This document shows positions 59,801 to 64,000 of a DNA stretch of 64,000 bases, in pieces; position 1 is the first letter of the stretch, and every line of letters begins with the position of its first letter. The DNA is from Nemophila menziesii (taxonomy: Eukaryota; Streptophyta; Magnoliopsida; Boraginales; Hydrophyllaceae). Both the position numbers and the translations under genes were made by a program. The DNA is taken from NCBI GenBank assembly GCA_029959085.1, contig JARWIR010000023.1, positions 5,655,860-5,719,859 on the forward strand. Reading direction: 5' to 3'. The notes beneath the pieces were generated by a model. The model was not told the origin of the DNA. It saw only the letters and a program-made list of their open reading frames with translations, and did no database searches.

Positions 59801-62340
59801 GAAAATGGGTGAGTCCAGCTCAATGCATACCAAAGAAGGGTGGTATCACTACTATCCTAAATGCTCAGAATGAAGCCATTCCCTCGAGAACCATTGTTGG
59901 TTGGAGATTGTGTAAGGATTATTGTAAGTTGAACAAGCCTACCAGAAAAGATCATTTCCCCCTCCCTTTCATAGATTAGATGTTAGACAAGTTAGCTGGA
60001 AGAGAGTATTATTGCTTTTTGGATGGGTATTCAGGATACAACCATATATTTGTAGAACCGAAAGACCAACAAAAAACAACCTTTATATGTCCTTTTGGTA
60101 CCTTTTCCTTTCGAAGGATGCCATTTGGATTATGTAATGTACCTTCTACTTTCCAGAGATGCATGATGGAGATTTTCTGGGACATGAACGTTAATTTCCT
60201 TGCAGTATTTATGGATGACATTTCTGTGTTTGGTGATAACTTTGATGAGTGTTTACAGAACTTGGAGAAGGTGTTAATTAGATGCAAGGAGACTGATTTG
60301 GTTTTTAATTGGGAGAAGTGTCTTTTTATGGTATGTGATGGTATAGTGTTGGGAAACAAGGTTTTGAGTTCAGGTTTAGAAGTTGATCGTGCTAAGATTG
60401 AGGTAATCAAGACTCTTCCCCCTCCTATTTCTTTAAAAGGATAAGAAGCTTTTTAGGTCATACTGTTTTTTATCGACGTTTTATTAAGGATTTCTCTAAG
60501 ATCGCTAAGCCATTGTGCAACTTACTTGAGAAGGACGCCAAATTCCTTTTTGATGAAACTTGCATGATGGCATTCAAAGAGATCAAGGAGAAACTTATAT
60601 ATGCACCTATCGTATTACCTTCGGATTGGAAGATTTCGTTTGAAGTTATGTGTGATGCTAGTGATCTTGCTATGGGTGCTGTTTTGGGTTAGAGAAAAGG
60701 TAAGGTATTCCATTCTATCTACTATGCAAGTAAGATTTTTACTAGTGCTCAGGTTAATTATACTGTGACGGAGAAAGAGCTATTAGTTGTTGTGTATACA
60801 TTTGATAAATTTAGTTCCTACCTTCTTGGGGAGGAAATTGTTGTGTATACCGATCATTCCGCTATAAAATACCTCATGGAGAAGAAAAATGAAAAGCTGC
60901 GTTTAATTAGATGGGTATTGTTGTTACAAGAATTTGACTTAGAGTTTCGAGATCGAAAAGGTTGTGATAATCAGGTTGCAGATCATTTGTCTCTTCTTGA
61001 AGGTTCTGAGTCTAATAGTGGAGTTGGTCAAAGAAGAGTTCTTGATAAAATTTTGTTCTAGATATATGTAAATGGAACTACTTGGTATGCAGACATTTCA
61101 AATCTTATTGTGAGTAGTTCTTTTCCTGAAGGAGCTACTTCACAAGACAAAAAGAGACTGATACACCATGCAAAAAAATTCTTTTGGGAGGATCCTTTCC
61201 TCTACAAAACATGTGGTGGTCTGATGGTGGGAAGATGCATACCTCAAAGTGAAACCCAATCAGTAATGGCGGGTTGTCATGATTCACCATATGGAGGACA
61301 TTTCAAAGGTGACAGCATAGCAGCTAAGGTATTGCAATCCGTTTTTATTGGCCTACTTTATATAAGGATTTTCATGAATATATTAAGAAATGTCATAGAT
61401 GCCAGTTTACTGGTAATATATCTAAGAGAGATGAGATGCCACGTAATAATTTTCTTGAAGTTGAGATATTTGTTGTATGGGGTATGTATTTCATGGGTCC
61501 CTTTGTACCATCTAATGGAAATCAATACGTGTCTAAATGATAGAGGTTGTAGGTCTACCAACCAATTATTCGCGAGTGGTGATTAAATTTTTAAAGTCAC
61601 AAATCTTCACTAGACATGGTACGCCTAGAGTTATTATCAGTGATGGATGTTCTCATTTCGTGAACAGATACTTGAAGGCATTTTTAGAGAAGTATGGGGT
61701 GAGACATCGTGTATCAACAACTTATCATCCACAAGCCAATAGTCAAGCCGAGGTCTCTAATTGAGAGGTCAAATCTATCTTGGAAAAACTGTTGGCCCCA
61801 CGCGCAAAGATTGGTTATTAAAATTAGATGATGCGTTGTGGGCATATCGTACCGTGTTTAAGACACTCGTTGGCGCATCTTCGTATCGCATGGTTTATGG
61901 TAAGGCTTGTCACTTACCTATTGGGCTATAGCGCAGATGAATTTAGAACTTCTTTATCCGGTGAGAATCGTATGATGAAGCTTAATGAACTTGATGAGTT
62001 TCGATTACACGCTTATGTGAATGCTATATTGTACAAGGAAAATACAAAGAGATGGCATGACAATCTCATTCGTGAAAAGAAGATTGAAGTTGGACAGAAG
62101 GTCCTTAAATACAACTCCAAGTTCATTAACTATCCGGGTAAGTTGAGATCGAAGTGGTCTGGTCCTTATATTGTGACCAAAGTTACGCCTCATGGAGCAA
62201 TAGAGACTGAGCATCCAATATAGCAGCCCGCCTTTATGGTGAATGGTCATCGATTGAAAATCTGTCATGGAGGCGAGGATATCAATCGCTTAGAAGATCC
62301 ACATCCTGGGGAGGTTATGTACCTCCTCGAAGCTGCATAA
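56900..62340 (+). pseudogene. Gag-pol of element C (heavily broken)
   Basis: No clear ATG at the A/B start position. Gag pieces from about 57080. The zinc knuckle (about 57845) has lost its second and fourth Cys (CSNSG, EYFQ). A frame at 57519-58601 covers late gag. Protease DSGAS is at about 58877. RT occupies 59512-60444 with FMDD at 60208-60219 and a stop at 59957. A frameshift lies near an A11 run (59661-59671). RNase H is at 60640-61061. The integrase finger is about 61270-61410; the first catalytic Asp is replaced (WGMYFMGP where A/B have WGIDFMGP, about 61490) and neighbouring residues are deleted. The second Asp (ISDGCSHF) and the Glu (NSQAEVSN) remain at about 61640 and 61750. The GPY module is at about 62160. 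It ends CTCCTCGAAGCTGCATAA-like near 62340. Not functional. Confidence 0.88.
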
Positions 62341-63365
62341 AAGCGTGAGGTAACCCGTCGAGTTTAACGACCTTAAAACAAAAGCCATATCAGTTGTAAA
62401 TTAGTTTAGTTTCTTTCATGTCTTTTAAATTCGTAGTGTAGATTATAGTAATTATTGTTTATAAGTGTTTAATTTTTAAGAAATAAGAAAGGTTGGTGTT
62501 TTTGATGATTTCAGGAGTAAAAGGGTCATGAGTTTGGGGTACTTAATACGAAAAGAATGGAAATTTGGGTGTCAAAACAGGTGAAAACTGGGAACCCGGT
62601 TATAAATGTGGAGACCCCCTCACACGTAAGAAATGACGTGTTTGGATTTGCGCCTGTCTACAGCAACCAGAAACCCAGTTTCGCTCTGACTAGTAACCCG
62701 GTTATCGGCGTTGTAACCTCCCAACTCTCTGTCCTGTGCCGTGGAGACGCAGACCACATGGTGCGTCTGGATTCGCGCCCACCGACAACAACCGGAAACC
62801 CGGTTGTCAGCTAAATGGGGACCCGGTTTCTGAAGGCAGCTCTCTGACCTGTGCGGTGGAGACGCAAGGAAATTGTTGCGTCTACAAAAAAAAGAGAAAA
62901 AAATACCGTGCGATTCAGCGACGCAGACCAGGATCCTGGTCGCCACCAAACTGGAAACCCAGTTTTGCAACAGTAAAGGCTGTTTTTGGTGCTTCCTTAA
63001 GGATATGACCTTCTTTCTTTGTCTTCTCCCACAAGAAACTCCATAATTCCATCCCAAAGCTCCATATATACCAAAAGTTCATCATTAAAACACCACAAAA
63101 TCATCAAATCTTCTCCATAAACACCACATAAACACACAATCAACTCATAATCCTTCCAAAACACCATAAAAAATTCAACTTTCATCCAAGAATCCCTCTT
63201 CATCAAAACCATAAATTGAGCCATAAAACCTCTCCAAACACATAAAATAAACATTACCCATCTCATATCTCACCTTAATCTTCCTTCTTCTATCCTTGAA
63301 ACATCAAATTTCAAAACTTTTCTCTAGTTTTTGAATTTTTGAAGTTTTGAGGTGGGTGAGTTGAG
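62341..63365 (+). repeat. Element C spacer with third palindrome-like family
   Basis: Between pol and ORF3. The motif gaAACCCGGTT and variants (ggaAACCCAGTTT, gtAACCCGGTTa, gGACCCGGTTT) occurs at about 62590, 62670, 62695, 62795, 62820 and 62950, often with a complementary half nearby (AACTGGGAACCCGGTT at 62585-62600). A GAGTTTGGGGT tract is at 62530-62540. 63000-63340 is the C-rich ORF3 leader. No gene recognised. Confidence 0.65.
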
Positions 63366-64000
63366 ATGACAAACAGAACCGATTCATTGATCTATAACCG
63401 TAGGAGCACTCCCAGATCTAGAAATACTATTAGTGCTACACAAGATAAAGCTATTAAGATTCCATCTTCGAGTTCTATACCTAAGATTGGAGAAGTTAAG
63501 ACTACTATGAAGAGGAAAGAAAACCCAAGTGTGGCTAACTCCAAAGCCTAACTTGGAAAAAGAAGAAGTTGAAGAAAAAGCTCCTAGCGAACCTATTACG
63601 GAACAAAGATCTACACGAAGAAAGATGATATCCACTAAGCCAAAACGAGTCTTTGTTAGTTGGACTGAGCAAGTTCGTGAGAGAGTAGCCTATTTAAAGT
63701 TTGGTGTTGAGAAAGGATTCCCATGTATTATGAACACTACTTTTAAAGATTATGCTATCACTTGTGACAAGATTGGTTGGAAATAATTGAGAAGACGAGA
63801 CCTCACGTCTATCCCTGCTTTGGTTCGTTAAATTTATGAAGAACTGTCTTTTGCGAATGGACAGTCATTTGTCATACGCAAAAAGGTACTAACTTTCTCA
63901 GTTGAACTTATTCAAAAAACATCGAAATTACCAAACTATTCATCTTTCAACTAGGAATCTCTTTACTATTTAGTCCTGATTCGTGGGAAACTTCCTATCC
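63366..64000 (+). pseudogene. ORF3 of element C (broken, partial at window end)
   Basis: ATG at 63366 (MTNRTDSL, the same first five residues as A and B), then a frameshift about 63540. The second piece (63529-63786) keeps KPKRVFVSW, EQVRERVAYLKFGVEKGF and YAITCDKIGWK, matching KPKRVYTCWNTQVRERIEFLKFG and YAVTCAKFGWK of B. A stop at 63784 and more stops follow, but the similarity (KKVLTFSVELIQKTSKLPNY type) continues to the edge. Divergent conservation of this domain supports a long-standing role in the lineage. Confidence 0.8.

Larger units (their letters stand above)
55240..64000 (+). mobile_element. Element C: decayed Athila-type element, runs off the window
   Basis: 5' LTR (55240-56763), primer site (56770-56787), gag-pol with many stops and frameshifts (about 56900-62340), palindrome-bearing spacer (62341-63365) and broken ORF3 (63366 onward). 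Gene order is identical to A and B but with considerable divergence. The 3' LTR would lie to the right of the window, so no age estimate or target duplication (left candidate GTCAT) can be made. Confidence 0.9.

Overview
The window looks like plant nuclear DNA, probably an eudicot and probably heterochromatic. It is AT-rich and about nine tenths of it is LTR retrotransposon sequence stacked in both orientations. I cannot name the species. There are no bacterial-style genes, no rRNA or tRNA genes and no intact host gene. The dominant family is a Ty3/Gypsy lineage of Athila type. This rests on a very long gag-pol frame, an integrase with the [10 protein letters not shown] signature, a primer-binding site matching the 3' end of tRNA-Asp, 1.5-kb LTRs, and a third ORF between pol and the 3' LTR.

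Layout: 1-3703 is the 3' part and 3' LTR of an old Athila-family copy (Z, + strand). 3704-10035 is a broken Ty1/Copia element. 10036-12652 and 24887-26425 are two halves of a decayed Ulp1/C48-peptidase (DUF1985-type) gene on the - strand. Element A (12653-24886, - strand) splits it; A is nearly complete, with intact gag-pol and third ORF but a truncated 3' LTR. 26426-28200 is intergenic with small DNA-transposon and SINE-like remnants. 28207-29280 is a third-ORF fossil (F). Element D (29281-53083, - strand) is an old, reduced relative with gag, protease and an integrase tail but no reverse transcriptase. D is interrupted by a solo LTR (31985-33544) and by element B (34643-48317, + strand). B is structurally complete and has a perfect 5-bp target duplication (CTTTC). 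53084-55221 is a deletion remnant (E). From 55240 to the window end runs a decayed third element of the lineage (C, + strand).

A and B are near-identical copies in opposite orientation, each with a 1.89-thousand-residue polyprotein and a 438-residue third protein, so this subfamily was active recently. Gag would form the particle, protease would cut the polyprotein, RT/RNase H would copy RNA primed by tRNA-Asp, and integrase would insert the copy. The third protein has no visible envelope features and its role is unknown.

The most interesting non-coding signals recur across divergent family members: lineage-specific palindrome arrays between pol and ORF3, a conserved hairpin after ORF3, repeated PPT-like tracts, an inverted repeat at the LTR tip, and repeated CCTGACGGG motifs in the leader. 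All similarity statements come from reading by eye; no search or alignment program was run.
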